Shown here piece after piece: positions 1 through 8,894 of a stretch of DNA of 64,000 nt. Both the position numbers and the translations under genes were made by a program. Within the stretch, counting starts at the first letter, position 1, and each line of letters begins with the position of its first letter. The stretch comes from CAYFYS01 sp965202905 (GTDB lineage Bacteria > Pseudomonadota > Alphaproteobacteria > MPNO01), in assembly GCA_965202905.1 (NCBI GenBank), contig OZ241868.1, forward strand, positions 3,410,001 to 3,474,000. The letters run 5' to 3'. The notes below the pieces were generated by a model. It was not told where the DNA came from. It saw only the letters and a list, made by a program, of their open reading frames with translations, and did not search any database.

Positions 1-536
1 AAATGGGTCACGTAGCGGCCCTCGGGATCCATCAGGTAGATGGTCGAGCTGTGGTCCATCAAATAGTCCGGTCCCGCCTCGGAATCCCCGGCCTTGGCGT
101 AGTAGACGCGGTAGGCCTTGGCGACGGCGGTGATCTGAGCTTCCGATCCGGACAGCCCGACCAGGCGCGGGTGGAAGCTGGGCACATAGGTCTTGAGCCG
201 GTTCGGGGTGTCGCGCCCGGGGTCGATGGTGATGAACAGCGGCTGGATGCGCCGGGCGCGCGGTCCCAGCTCGTCCACCGCCGCAATCATGTCCGACAGC
301 GCCGTCGGGCAGACGTCCGGGCAGAAGGTGTAGCCAAAATAGATCAGCATGTAGCCGCCGCGGAAGTCCTGGTCGGTCCGCGCCCGGCCGTCCTGATCGA
401 CCAGCGCGAACGGGCCGCCGATCCTGGCGATTCCGCTCGGGCCGTCGCTGCGCCAAGCATAGACCGCTACAATCGCGGCCAGGGCGGTTACTGCGAAGAA
501 GATGCAAACGATCAGGGTCAGCCTGCGATCGGTCAT
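1..536 (-). CDS. SCO1/SenC-family copper chaperone (3' end outside window)
   Basis: The minus-strand frame opens at ATG 536 and runs off the left edge, so only the N-terminal 178 residues are visible. A hydrophobic N-terminal segment suggests a membrane anchor facing the periplasm. The protein then shows the thioredoxin-like SCO fold with the copper-binding CPDVCP motif, a DPGRDTP segment and the conserved His in MDHSS. SCO proteins deliver copper to the CuA site of cytochrome c oxidase or act as redox chaperones. The gene is divergent from the ankyrin gene. The family call is secure; the C-terminus is not seen. Confidence 0.9.
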   Translation of the reverse strand, partial: MTDRRLTLIVCIFFAVTALAAIVAVYAWRSDGPSGIARIGGPFALVDQDGRARTDQDFRGGYMLIYFGYTFCPDVCPTALSDMIAAVDELGPRARRIQPLFITIDPGRDTPNRLKTYVPSFHPRLVGLSGSEAQITAVAKAYRVYYAKAGDSEAGPDYLMDHSSTIYLMDPEGRYVTH

Positions 537-687
537 GGTCTCCCCGCCATTCCGGCACCTTGATCCCAGCGATCAATGTGTCTTGTATATCCAGGTCCAG
601 CCGCAGCAAAGCGCCATCGTTACGGCATAGGGCCGCGGCCGTGTCGAACCGGGCCGGTATAAGGGGACCAGGGGTGGAAATCTGAGT

Positions 688-1242
688 ATGCGGGGTGTCC
701 TGGCGGTCGTTGCGGCGCTGATTGCGGGTCTGGGTACGGCCGGCGCGCAGATCCAGATCTTCGGTCCCGACAAGCTGATCGAAGCGATCGAATATAACGA
801 CTACAGCGCGACCGAGCGCTATCTGCACGAGGGCGTCAGTCCCGAACGCGCCGATTCCTATGGCAAGACCGGGCTGATCGTGGCCTCCATGGCCGGCTAC
901 GAGGACATTGTCGAGCTGTTGATAAGGCACAAAGCCCGGATCGACGGCAAGGACAGGCTCGGCGGCTCCGCGCTGGCCTATGCGGCCCAGCGCGGCCATC
1001 TCGGCGTGGTCGAGATCCTGCTCGATGCCGGCGCGGCGATCGACGCGGAGAACCGCCAGGGCCTCACCCCGCTGATGCTGGCCTCCGCCGCAGGCCGCCT
1101 GGGGGTCGTCCAGCTTCTCCTGGACCGCAAGGCCGATGTCACCCGGCGCGACTATACCGGCCGCACCGCCCTGGACTGGGCCGAGCGAAGCAATCGGCGC
1201 TCGATCTTACGGGTGCTTCGCGCGGCCGGCGTCCGGGAGTAG
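688..1242 (+). CDS. Exported ankyrin-repeat protein
   Basis: This 184-aa protein has an N-terminal hydrophobic signal-like segment ending near AGAQ at residue 21. Four ankyrin repeats of about 33 residues follow (residues ~30-180), recognisable by the TGLIVASMAGYEDIVELL and TPLMLASAAGRLGVVQLLL type helices. Ankyrin repeats are protein-protein interaction scaffolds, and an exported short repeat protein probably works in the periplasm. It stands alone between the SCO gene and the 3' end of the sucAB operon. The specific partner cannot be told from sequence. Confidence 0.85.
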   Translation: MRGVLAVVAALIAGLGTAGAQIQIFGPDKLIEAIEYNDYSATERYLHEGVSPERADSYGKTGLIVASMAGYEDIVELLIRHKARIDGKDRLGGSALAYAAQRGHLGVVEILLDAGAAIDAENRQGLTPLMLASAAGRLGVVQLLLDRKADVTRRDYTGRTALDWAERSNRRSILRVLRAAGVRE

Positions 1243-1486
1243 GCGGGCCGGGCAGGCGCGGCGTATCTCTGCGGCATCGCGGTCGCGAAAGGGCTCGGCC
1301 GGGTCCCGCTCGTCGAACAGCGACAGAGGCGCGGCGTCCCACGCGACCGGAGCGCGGACCCGCCCCGCCTTGAGGGCGCTCACTTACCCGGGACCCCGGC
1401 GGCGCTTCGGCTGCCCGATCCGCACGGCCTCGGCAGGCCCTGGTCCCCGACCGGCGCCGATGAGCGGGCCCGTCCCTTGCCCGGGT

Positions 1487-2578
1487 TCAAGTCTCCAGCA
1501 GGATGCGCTGCGGATCCTCGATGCAATCCTTGACGCAGACCAGGAACGTGACCGCCTCGCGGCCATCGACGATCCGGTGATCGTAGGACAGCGCCAGATA
1601 CATCATCGGCCGGATCGCCAACTCGTCGTCGATCGCGACCGGCCGCTTCTGGATCTTGTGCATCCCGAGGATGCCCGATTGCGGCGGGTTGAGAATCGGG
1701 GTCGACTGCAACGAGCCATAGACCCCGCCGTTGGTGATGGTGAAGGTCCCGCCGGTCAGGTCCTCGATGGTGAGCTTGCCGTCGCGCGCGCGCTTGCCCA
1801 GCGCGGCGATCCCGGTCTCGATCCCAGCAAACGACATCCGGTCGGCATCGCGCAGCACCGGGACCACCAGCCCCTGGTTGGCGCCCACCGCGACCCCGAT
1901 GTCGTAATGGTTCTTGTAGACGATGTCGCTGCCGTCGATCTCGGCATTGACCGCCGGGATTTCCTTGAGCGCCACGAGGACCGCCTTGACGAAGAAGCTC
2001 ATGAAGCCGAGCCGCACCCCGTGCTTCTTCTCGAACGCATCGCGCAGCCGGTCGCGCACGGCCATGACGCCGGACATGTCGACCTCGTTGAAGGTCGTCA
2101 GCATGGCCGCAGTGTTCTGCGCCTCCTTCAGCCGCTCGGCGATCCGCTGGCGCAGCCGGGTCATCGGCGCCCGCTCCTCGCGCGCGCCGGCGGAACGCGG
2201 CGCGGGCTCCACCGCCGCGGGCGCGGCGGCCGGAGAAGCCAAGGCGTCGCCCTCGGTCAACCCGCCGTCGCCGGCGGGTTTTGCCGGTTCCGGGCCATGC
2301 TCGTCGACCGGCGTGCGCGCCGCGGGCGCCGCCGCGGCGGCGGCTTCGTCGATCACGCCGAGCACGGCGCCCACCTCGACGTTGCTGCCGGCGGCCGCTT
2401 CGATCGAGCCCAGGACGCCGCTTGCGGTGGCGGAAACCTCCAGGTTGATCTTGTCGGTCTCGAGCTCGACCAGCGGCTCGTCGATGCGGACCGGCTGGCC
2501 GGCCTCCTTCAGCCACTTCGCGACCGTTGCCTCGGTCACCGATTCGCCGAGGCTCGGCACCACGATCTGGACGGACAT
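1487..2578 (-). CDS. sucB: 2-oxoglutarate dehydrogenase E2, dihydrolipoyl succinyltransferase
   Basis: This is the core of the OGDH complex; it transfers succinyl from lipoate to CoA. The start is ATG 2578 (MSVQIVVPSLGES), 26 nt after sucA, giving 363 aa, shorter than the usual ~400. Residues 1-78 are a lipoyl domain with the lipoylated Lys43 in ETDK. The catalytic domain (from ~135) contains the His334/Asp338 pair of DHRIVDG. The peripheral-subunit-binding domain that docks E3 is eroded: residues ~84-115 keep traces (VDEHG, GLTEGDAL) but have extra prolines and lack the GTGxxGR loop. It is the last gene of the operon, with no lpd after it. Confidence 0.95.
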   Translation of the reverse strand: MSVQIVVPSLGESVTEATVAKWLKEAGQPVRIDEPLVELETDKINLEVSATASGVLGSIEAAAGSNVEVGAVLGVIDEAAAAAAPAARTPVDEHGPEPAKPAGDGGLTEGDALASPAAAPAAVEPAPRSAGAREERAPMTRLRQRIAERLKEAQNTAAMLTTFNEVDMSGVMAVRDRLRDAFEKKHGVRLGFMSFFVKAVLVALKEIPAVNAEIDGSDIVYKNHYDIGVAVGANQGLVVPVLRDADRMSFAGIETGIAALGKRARDGKLTIEDLTGGTFTITNGGVYGSLQSTPILNPPQSGILGMHKIQKRPVAIDDELAIRPMMYLALSYDHRIVDGREAVTFLVCVKDCIEDPQRILLET

Positions 2579-2604
2579 GGATCTTCCTTTCCGCGCCGGA
2601 CGGG

Positions 2605-5460
2605 CTACGCGATGCCCAGCGCCTCGTTGACCAGGGTCGATTGTTCGCGCGCGTGCCGGGCGTTGAGCCCGGTGGCGGGCGAGGCCGCCTCGGGGCGGCC
2701 GACGAAGCGCGGCCGGTCGGCGGCGGTGTCGACGGTGGCCAGCAGGTCCTCGATCCGCCGGTCGATGAAAGTCCAGGCGCCCATGTTTCGGGGCTCCTCC
2801 TGGCACCAGACGATTTCGGCATCGGGATAGCGCGCAAGCTCGGCGCCCAGCGAGATCTGCGGGAACGGGTAGAGCTGCTCGACCCGGATCAGCGCGACAT
2901 CCTTGATCCGATGCTCTTCGCGGGCGGCGAGCAGGTCGTAGAACACCTTGCCCGTACAAAGCACCACGCGCCGCACATCGACGGCGTCGACCGGCAGCCC
3001 CGGCTCCGAAAGGACCCGCCGGAACGACGTGCCCGGCCCGAAATCGGCCAATGCAGAGACGCACCGGCGATGGCGCAGCAGCGACTTCGGGGTCATGACG
3101 ATCAGCGGCTTGCGGAAGCTGCGGCGAAGCTGCCGGCGCAGCGCGTGAAAGTAGTTCGCCGGGCTGGTGATGTTGCAGACCTGGATGTTGTCCTCGCCGC
3201 AGAGCTGGAGATAGCGCTCCAGCCGGGCGGAGGAATGCTCCGGGCCCTGGCCCTCATAGCCGTGCGGCAGCAGGAGCACCAGACCGGACATGCGCAGCCA
3301 TTTGGTCTCGCCCGAGGCGATGAACTGATCGATGATGAACTGCGCGCCGTTGGCGAAGTCGCCGAACTGGGCCTCCCACAGCACCAGGATGTGGGGATCG
3401 GCAAGCGACATGCCGTACTCGAAGCCCAGCACCGAGGCCTCGGCGAGCGGGCTGTCGCGCGCGACGAACCGGCCCTGGCCGTCGCGAATGTGGGCGAGCG
3501 GCGTGTAGCTCGCCTCGGTCCGCTGGTCGATGAACACCGCATGGCGCTGCGAGAACGTGCCGCGGCGGCAGTCCTGGCCGCTGAGGCGGACCATATGACC
3601 CTCGATGAGCGCGCTGCCGAAGGCTGCCGCCTCGGCGGTCGCCCAGTCCACCCCCTCGCCGGTCTCGAACATCGCCCGGCGGGCATCGAGAAAACGCTCG
3701 AGCTTGGGGTTGAGGTTGAAATCTCCGGGCACGGCGGTGAGCGCCCGGCCGATCTCCGCCAGGGTCTCCGGCGCCAAGTCGGTCTTGCCGCGGCGCTCCT
3801 CGAGCGAGGGCGCGGTGGTGAGCGAGGCCCATTCGCCCTCCAGCCAGTCGGCCTTGTTGGGCTTGTAGGTCTTCGAGGCCTCGAAAGCGTCTTCCAGCTT
3901 CCGGCGGCAGGCCGCGGCGACCGCCTCGACCTGCTCGCGGCTCAGCGCGCCCTCCGCGACCAGGCGCTCGCCGTAGACCGCGGCGACCGTAGGATGGGCG
4001 CCGATGGCCTCGTACATCAGCGGCTGGGTGAAGCCGGGCTCGTCGGATTCGTTGTGGCCGAAGCGGCGATAGGACCAGATGTCGATGACGACATCCTTGC
4101 GGAAAGTATCGCGGAACTCGGTCGCGATGCGAGTGACGTGGATCACCGCCTCGACGTCATCGCCGTTGACGTGAAAGATCGGCGCCTGGACCGATTTGGC
4201 AATTTCCGTGGGATAGCGCGAGGCCCTGGTAGCACTGGGCTTCGTGGTGAAGCCGATCTGGTTGTTGACCACGATATGGATGGTCCCGCCGGTTCGGTAG
4301 CCGGCGATGTCCGACAGCCCGAAGGTCTCCGCGACGATGCCCTGCCCGGCAAATGCCGCATCGCCGTGCATCAGGATGCCGAGCACGCGCCGGCGCGCGC
4401 GGTCGCCGCGCTGGCGCTGCTTGGCGCGCACCTTGCCGACGACTACGGGATTGACGGCCTCCAGATGGGACGGGTTGGCGGCGAGCGACAGGTGGACGTT
4501 AACGCCGTCGAAATCGCGGTCGGCGGAGGCGCCGAGATGGTACTTCACGTCGCCCGAGCCGCCGATTTCCTCCGGCTTGTGGGACATGCCCTGGAACTCG
4601 GCGAAGATCGCCGCGTAGGGCTTGGACAAGACATGGGCCAGCACGCTCAGCCGGCCCCTGTGCGGCATGCCGATCACCACCTCCTCGACGCCGAGCTGGC
4701 TGCCCCGCTTGAGGATCTGCTCGAGCGCCGGGATCAGCGCCTCGCCGCCGTCGAGCCCGAAGCGCTTGGTGCCGGGATAGCGCACATGGAGGAACCGCTC
4801 GAAGGCCTCGGCCTCGCACAGCCGCTCGAAGATGGTCGCCTTGCCGCGCTCGGTGAAGTCGGTGTGGTTGCGGGCGCCCTCGATGCGGTCCTGGATCCAG
4901 GCCTTTTCCTCCGCCGAGGTGATGTGCATGTACTCCACACCGACGGTGCCGCAATAGGTCTTGCGCAGCGCGTCGACGATCTGGGCGACGCTGGCCTGCG
5001 CGTAGCCCAGATTGTGAATGCGGACGGGGCGGTCCAGATCGGCCTCGGTGAAGCCGTAGCTCGCCGGGTCGAGCTCGGTGTGCGGCACGTGGCGTTCGAG
5101 CCCCAGGGGATCGAGCCGGCAGTACAGATGCCCGCTCACCCGGTACGCGCCGATCAGCATCAGCGCCTGGATCGAATCGCGCGTCGCCCGGCGGATATCT
5201 TCCGGTTCAGCCGCGTCTTCGGCCCCGTTTTCGACTCCGTTTTCGGAGCCGTAGGCAATCACCCGCGCCGCGCGGGGCGACCAGCTCGCCCCTTCGAGCG
5301 CCTTCAGGACTCCCGGCGCGTCGTCGCACAGCTCCCGGAAAAACGCCGCCCAATCGGAATCGACCGACGACGGGTCGGCGGCGAAGCGGCCGTACAACTC
5401 CTCGATGAACGGCCCGTTCGCGCTCGCCAGAAAGGTCGCGACGTCCTGCGCTGTCGTCAT
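2605..5460 (-). CDS. sucA: 2-oxoglutarate dehydrogenase E1 component
   Basis: This thiamine-diphosphate dehydrogenase decarboxylates 2-oxoglutarate and succinylates the E2 lipoyl group. Its length of 951 aa is normal for the family. The N-terminus (GPFIEELYGRFAADPSSVDSDW) is the typical OGDH E1 docking segment. The central region has GMPHRGRLSVL, HLEAVNPVVVGK and the ThDP/Mg2+ motif around HGDAAFAGQG and NNQIGFTT. The C-terminal transketolase-like half has GYEGQGPEHSSARLER. It lies between sucD and sucB in the minus-strand TCA operon. Confidence 0.98.
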   Translation of the reverse strand: MTTAQDVATFLASANGPFIEELYGRFAADPSSVDSDWAAFFRELCDDAPGVLKALEGASWSPRAARVIAYGSENGVENGAEDAAEPEDIRRATRDSIQALMLIGAYRVSGHLYCRLDPLGLERHVPHTELDPASYGFTEADLDRPVRIHNLGYAQASVAQIVDALRKTYCGTVGVEYMHITSAEEKAWIQDRIEGARNHTDFTERGKATIFERLCEAEAFERFLHVRYPGTKRFGLDGGEALIPALEQILKRGSQLGVEEVVIGMPHRGRLSVLAHVLSKPYAAIFAEFQGMSHKPEEIGGSGDVKYHLGASADRDFDGVNVHLSLAANPSHLEAVNPVVVGKVRAKQRQRGDRARRRVLGILMHGDAAFAGQGIVAETFGLSDIAGYRTGGTIHIVVNNQIGFTTKPSATRASRYPTEIAKSVQAPIFHVNGDDVEAVIHVTRIATEFRDTFRKDVVIDIWSYRRFGHNESDEPGFTQPLMYEAIGAHPTVAAVYGERLVAEGALSREQVEAVAAACRRKLEDAFEASKTYKPNKADWLEGEWASLTTAPSLEERRGKTDLAPETLAEIGRALTAVPGDFNLNPKLERFLDARRAMFETGEGVDWATAEAAAFGSALIEGHMVRLSGQDCRRGTFSQRHAVFIDQRTEASYTPLAHIRDGQGRFVARDSPLAEASVLGFEYGMSLADPHILVLWEAQFGDFANGAQFIIDQFIASGETKWLRMSGLVLLLPHGYEGQGPEHSSARLERYLQLCGEDNIQVCNITSPANYFHALRRQLRRSFRKPLIVMTPKSLLRHRRCVSALADFGPGTSFRRVLSEPGLPVDAVDVRRVVLCTGKVFYDLLAAREEHRIKDVALIRVEQLYPFPQISLGAELARYPDAEIVWCQEEPRNMGAWTFIDRRIEDLLATVDTAADRPRFVGRPEAASPATGLNARHAREQSTLVNEALGIA

Positions 5461-5549
5461 GGCTCAACCCTCAAAGTCATATCCGCACCGGGCTCCGGTC
5501 CGGTTATAGCGCCCGCCGGTTGACGATTCCGTGAAGGTCTCGCCTCGCG

Positions 5550-6425
5550 CTAGGCGCGCATCGCTTCGGCCATGGCCTCGCCGATCGCGGCCGGGGACGT
5601 GGTCACCTTGATCCCCGCCGCCTCCAAAGCCTCGATCTTGTCGCCCGCTCGCCCCTTGCCGCCGGAGATGATCGCCCCGGCATGGCCCATGCGCCGCCCG
5701 GGCGGGGCGGTCAGGCCGGCGATGAAACCCACCACCGGCTTCCTGGTCCTGGACTGCTTGACGAATTCGGCGGCCTCCTCTTCCGCGCCGCCGCCGATCT
5801 CGCCGATCATGATGATGCCCTCGGTCTCGGGATCGGCAAGAAAACCTTCCAGGCAGTCGACGAAGCTGGTCCCATTGACCGGATCGCCGCCGATCCCGAC
5901 GCAGGTCGACTGGCCGAGGCCCGCCGCGGTGGTCTGAGCGACGGCCTCGTAGGTCAAGGTGCCCGAGCGCGAGACGATGCCGATCCTGCCGCGGCTGTGA
6001 ATATGGCCCGGCATGATGCCGATCTTGCACTCACCGGGCGTAATTACGCCGGGGCAGTTGGGTCCGATGAGCCGCGAGCCCGAGTTCTCCAGCGCGCGCT
6101 TGACGCCCACCATGTCGATCACCGGGATTCCCTCGGTGATGCAGACGATCAGAGATACCCCGGCGCCGACCGCCTCCAGGATGGCGTCGGCGGCGAACGG
6201 CGGCGGCACGTAGATGACCGAGGCGTTCGCGCCGGTGGTCTCCACGGCCTCGGCGACGGTGTCGAAGACCGGCAGATCGAGGTGCCTGGCGCCGCCCTTG
6301 CCCGGGGTGACCCCGCCCACCATCGCGGTGCCGTAGGCGATCGCCTGCTCGGCATGGAACGTGCCCTGGGCGCCGGTGAAGCCCTGGCAGATCACCTTGG
6401 TGCCGACGTTGACGAAGATCGCCAT
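5550..6425 (-). CDS. sucD: Succinyl-CoA ligase alpha subunit
   Basis: The alpha subunit (291 aa) binds CoA in its N-terminal Rossmann domain (CQGFTGAQGTFH) and carries the phosphorylated active-site His in the GHAGAIISGGKG segment near residue 245. With SucC it converts succinyl-CoA to succinate with substrate-level phosphorylation. Its ATG overlaps the sucC stop codon by one base (TGATG), which indicates translational coupling. An 89-bp gap separates it from sucA. Confidence 0.98.
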   Translation of the reverse strand: MAIFVNVGTKVICQGFTGAQGTFHAEQAIAYGTAMVGGVTPGKGGARHLDLPVFDTVAEAVETTGANASVIYVPPPFAADAILEAVGAGVSLIVCITEGIPVIDMVGVKRALENSGSRLIGPNCPGVITPGECKIGIMPGHIHSRGRIGIVSRSGTLTYEAVAQTTAAGLGQSTCVGIGGDPVNGTSFVDCLEGFLADPETEGIIMIGEIGGGAEEEAAEFVKQSRTRKPVVGFIAGLTAPPGRRMGHAGAIISGGKGRAGDKIEALEAAGIKVTTSPAAIGEAMAEAMRA

Positions 6426-7594
6426 CAGGCTGCCTCCTCGACCGCGTGGACTACACGCTCGGCGGCCTGGGCCAAAGTATCGGCTGGCACGATCGGCAAG
6501 CCGGAATCGGCCAGCAGCTTCTTGCCCAGCTCGACGTTGGTGCCGGCCAGCCTGACCACCAGCGGGACGTTGAGGCTGACCTCGCGGGCGGCCGCGACCA
6601 CGCCCTCGGCGATCACGTCGCAGCGCATGATCCCGCCGAAGATGTTCACCAGGATGCCCTCGACGTTGGGATCGGACAGGATCAGCTTGAAGGCCGCGGT
6701 GATCCTGTCGCGCGAGGCGCCGCCGCCGACATCAAGGAAGTTGGCCGGCTCGCCGCCATAGAGCTTGATGATGTCCATCGTCGCCATGGCGAGACCGGCG
6801 CCGTTGACCATGCAGCCGATATTGCCGTCGAGCTTGATGTAGTTGAGGTCGTGCCGGGTCGCGGCGCGCTCGATCGGGTCCTCCTCGTCCTCGTCGCGCA
6901 GTTCGGCGATGTCGGCGTGGCGGAACAGGGCGTTGTCGTCGAAGGACATCTTCGCATCGAGCGCCATCACCGCCCCGTCGCCGGTCACGATCAGGGGGTT
7001 GATCTCCACGATCGAAGCGTCGAGCTCGACGAAGGCGGTGTACATGCCGGTGATAAACTGCACCGCGGCCGCGACCTGCCTGCCCTCCAGCGCCAGCCCG
7101 TAGGCGAGCCGGCGGGCGTGGAAGGGCCGGATCCCGGTGGCCGGGTCGATGCGCACGGTGAGGATCTTCTCCGGCGCGGCGGCGGCGACCTGCTCGATCT
7201 CCATGCCGCCCTCGGTCGAGCCCATCAGGGTGATCCGGCCGCAGTCGCGGTCGACCAGGAGGCCGAGATAGAGCTCGCGCGCGATGTCGCAGCCCTCCTC
7301 GACATAGACCCGCTTGACCTGCCGGCCGGCCGGCCCGGTCTGGCGGGTCACCAGCGTCTTGCCGATCAGCGCAGCCGCCGCGGCACGCACCTCGTCCCTG
7401 GAGCAGGCGATCTTGACGCCGCCGGCCTCGCCGCGGCCGCCGGCATGGATCTGGGCCTTGATCACCCACAGCGCGCCGCCCAGCGCATCGGCCGCCTTGA
7501 CCGCCTCGTCGGGGGTGTAGGCGATGCCGCCGCGCGGCGCCACGACGCCGAAGCGCGCCAGGAGCTGCTTGGCCTGATATTCGTGGATGTTCAT
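6425..7594 (-). CDS. sucC: Succinyl-CoA ligase beta subunit
   Basis: The protein is 389 aa, full length for the ADP/GDP-forming beta subunit, starting MNIHEYQAKQLLARFGV. It has an ATP-grasp domain (VIKAQIHAGGRGEAGGVK) and a C-terminal ligase-CoA domain with LDVGGGAS and GILVNIFGGIMRCD. It partners SucD, whose start codon it overlaps. Position 2 of the operon, after mdh with a short 27-nt gap, fits a single TCA transcript. Confidence 0.98.
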   Translation of the reverse strand: MNIHEYQAKQLLARFGVVAPRGGIAYTPDEAVKAADALGGALWVIKAQIHAGGRGEAGGVKIACSRDEVRAAAAALIGKTLVTRQTGPAGRQVKRVYVEEGCDIARELYLGLLVDRDCGRITLMGSTEGGMEIEQVAAAAPEKILTVRIDPATGIRPFHARRLAYGLALEGRQVAAAVQFITGMYTAFVELDASIVEINPLIVTGDGAVMALDAKMSFDDNALFRHADIAELRDEDEEDPIERAATRHDLNYIKLDGNIGCMVNGAGLAMATMDIIKLYGGEPANFLDVGGGASRDRITAAFKLILSDPNVEGILVNIFGGIMRCDVIAEGVVAAAREVSLNVPLVVRLAGTNVELGKKLLADSGLPIVPADTLAQAAERVVHAVEEAA

Positions 7595-7621
7595 GACGGC
7601 ACCGTCCGGATGCTTCCGAGC

Positions 7622-8590
7622 CTACGTCTTCGCCGGGCCCTCGTTCATCCGCTTGACCACATCGACCAGACTACGCACCGCGCCGACCGAGGCGTCGAAG
7701 GCCTCCTTCTCGGCCGCGTTCAGGCCGATCTCGACGACGCGCTCGACCCCGCCGGCGCCGATAACCACCGGTACGCCGACATAGAGCCCGCGCACACCGT
7801 ACTGTCCGTCGAGCAGCGCGCAGCAGGGCAGGACGCGCTTCTTGTCCTTCAGATAGGACTCGGCCATCTGGATCGCCGCGGCGGCCGGCGCGTAGAAGGC
7901 CGAGCCGGTCTTCAACAGCGCGACGATCTCGCCGCCGCCATCGCGGGTCCGCTGGACGATCGCATCCAGCCGCTCCGCGGTGGTCCAGCCCATTTTCACC
8001 AGATCGGGCAGCGGGATGCCGGCAACCGTCGAATAGCGGATCAGCGGCACCATCGTGTCGCCGTGTCCACCCAGCACGAAGGCGGTCACGTCCTCGACCG
8101 AGACGTCGAACTCGTCGGCGAGGAAGTAGCGGAACCGCGCCGAGTCGAGGATCCCGGCCATGCCGACGACCTGATTGGCCGGCAGGCTGGACGCCTCGCG
8201 CAGCGCCCAGACCATGGCGTCGAGCGGGTTGGTGATGCAGATCACGAAGGCTTCGGGGCAGTTCTCCCGGATGCCCTCGCCCACCTGGTTCATGACCTTG
8301 GTGTTGATCTCGATCAGGTCGTCGCGGCTCATGCCGGGCTTGCGCGGCGCCCCGGCAGTGACGATCACCACGTCGGCACCCTCAAGCGCGGTGTAGCGCG
8401 ATGCGCCGAGCATTCGGGAATCGAACCCGGCCACGGGCGAGGACTCCACCAGATCGAGCGCCTTGCCCTGGGGCACGCCGTCGATGATGTCGAACAGCAC
8501 GATGTCGCCCAGCTCCTTGAGCCCGGCAAGATGGGCAAGCGTGCCGCCGATATTGCCGGCGCCCACGAGCGCGATCTTGTTTCTCGCCAT
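7622..8590 (-). CDS. mdh: Malate dehydrogenase
   Basis: NAD-dependent oxidation of malate to oxaloacetate. The 322-aa protein is of the LDH-like MDH type found in alphaproteobacteria. The NAD-binding motif GAGNIGGTLAHL lies at the N-terminus. Substrate-binding Arg residues occur around APRKPGMSRDDL and NPLDAMVW, and the catalytic His is in LGGHGDTMVPL. It is the first gene of the mdh-sucCDAB operon, so the operon promoter should lie in the 8591-8894 interval. Confidence 0.98.
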   Translation of the reverse strand: MARNKIALVGAGNIGGTLAHLAGLKELGDIVLFDIIDGVPQGKALDLVESSPVAGFDSRMLGASRYTALEGADVVIVTAGAPRKPGMSRDDLIEINTKVMNQVGEGIRENCPEAFVICITNPLDAMVWALREASSLPANQVVGMAGILDSARFRYFLADEFDVSVEDVTAFVLGGHGDTMVPLIRYSTVAGIPLPDLVKMGWTTAERLDAIVQRTRDGGGEIVALLKTGSAFYAPAAAAIQMAESYLKDKKRVLPCCALLDGQYGVRGLYVGVPVVIGAGGVERVVEIGLNAAEKEAFDASVGAVRSLVDVVKRMNEGPAKT

Positions 8591-8681
8591 GTATAAGGTC
8601 CTGAGTCTTGGTGTTCTAACGGGCTGCCGCGCGCCCGGGCGGGGTCCGAAGCGATACGCCGCGCTGCTTACCGCGATTCGG

Positions 8682-8894
8682 TTACCAGTACAAGACCGTG
8701 TCGTAGAAGACGAAGGTGGGCGTGACCGGGTCGGCGGAAGCGAACGCGCGGCGCAAGGCGGCGCCCGGATGCTCCGCCCGGCGCTTGTCGCGGAAGGCGA
8801 CCGGCGCTTCGATTGCGGCCTCGGCCGCGCGCAGGGCCGGCCCGCAGCGGACCCCGGCGACCGCGACCGCCGATGGCGGGCTACGGCCGGCTGC
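8682..8894 (-). other. Intergenic stretch with a 70-codon open extension
   Basis: The 304-bp gap between mdh and the dehydrogenase gene holds no gene with a recognisable start. Immediately after the TAA stop at 8895-8897 the same reading frame stays open for 70 codons and ends at a TAA at 8682, finishing with FVFYDTVLYW. It contains no ATG. It could be a C-terminal remnant of a lost gene or chance openness in GC-rich DNA. I do not recognise a family. Confidence 0.25.

Noticed and set aside
1251..1386. Small minus-strand ORF starting GTG near 1384 (58 codons) between sucB and the ankyrin gene
   Set aside because: It ends inside the ankyrin gene on the opposite strand, has no ribosome-binding site and no recognisable family.
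2527..5523. 998-codon plus-strand ORF opposite sucA
   Set aside because: It is a GC-rich antisense shadow: sucA on the other strand has full family motifs, and this frame is Arg/Gly/Ala-rich without known domains.
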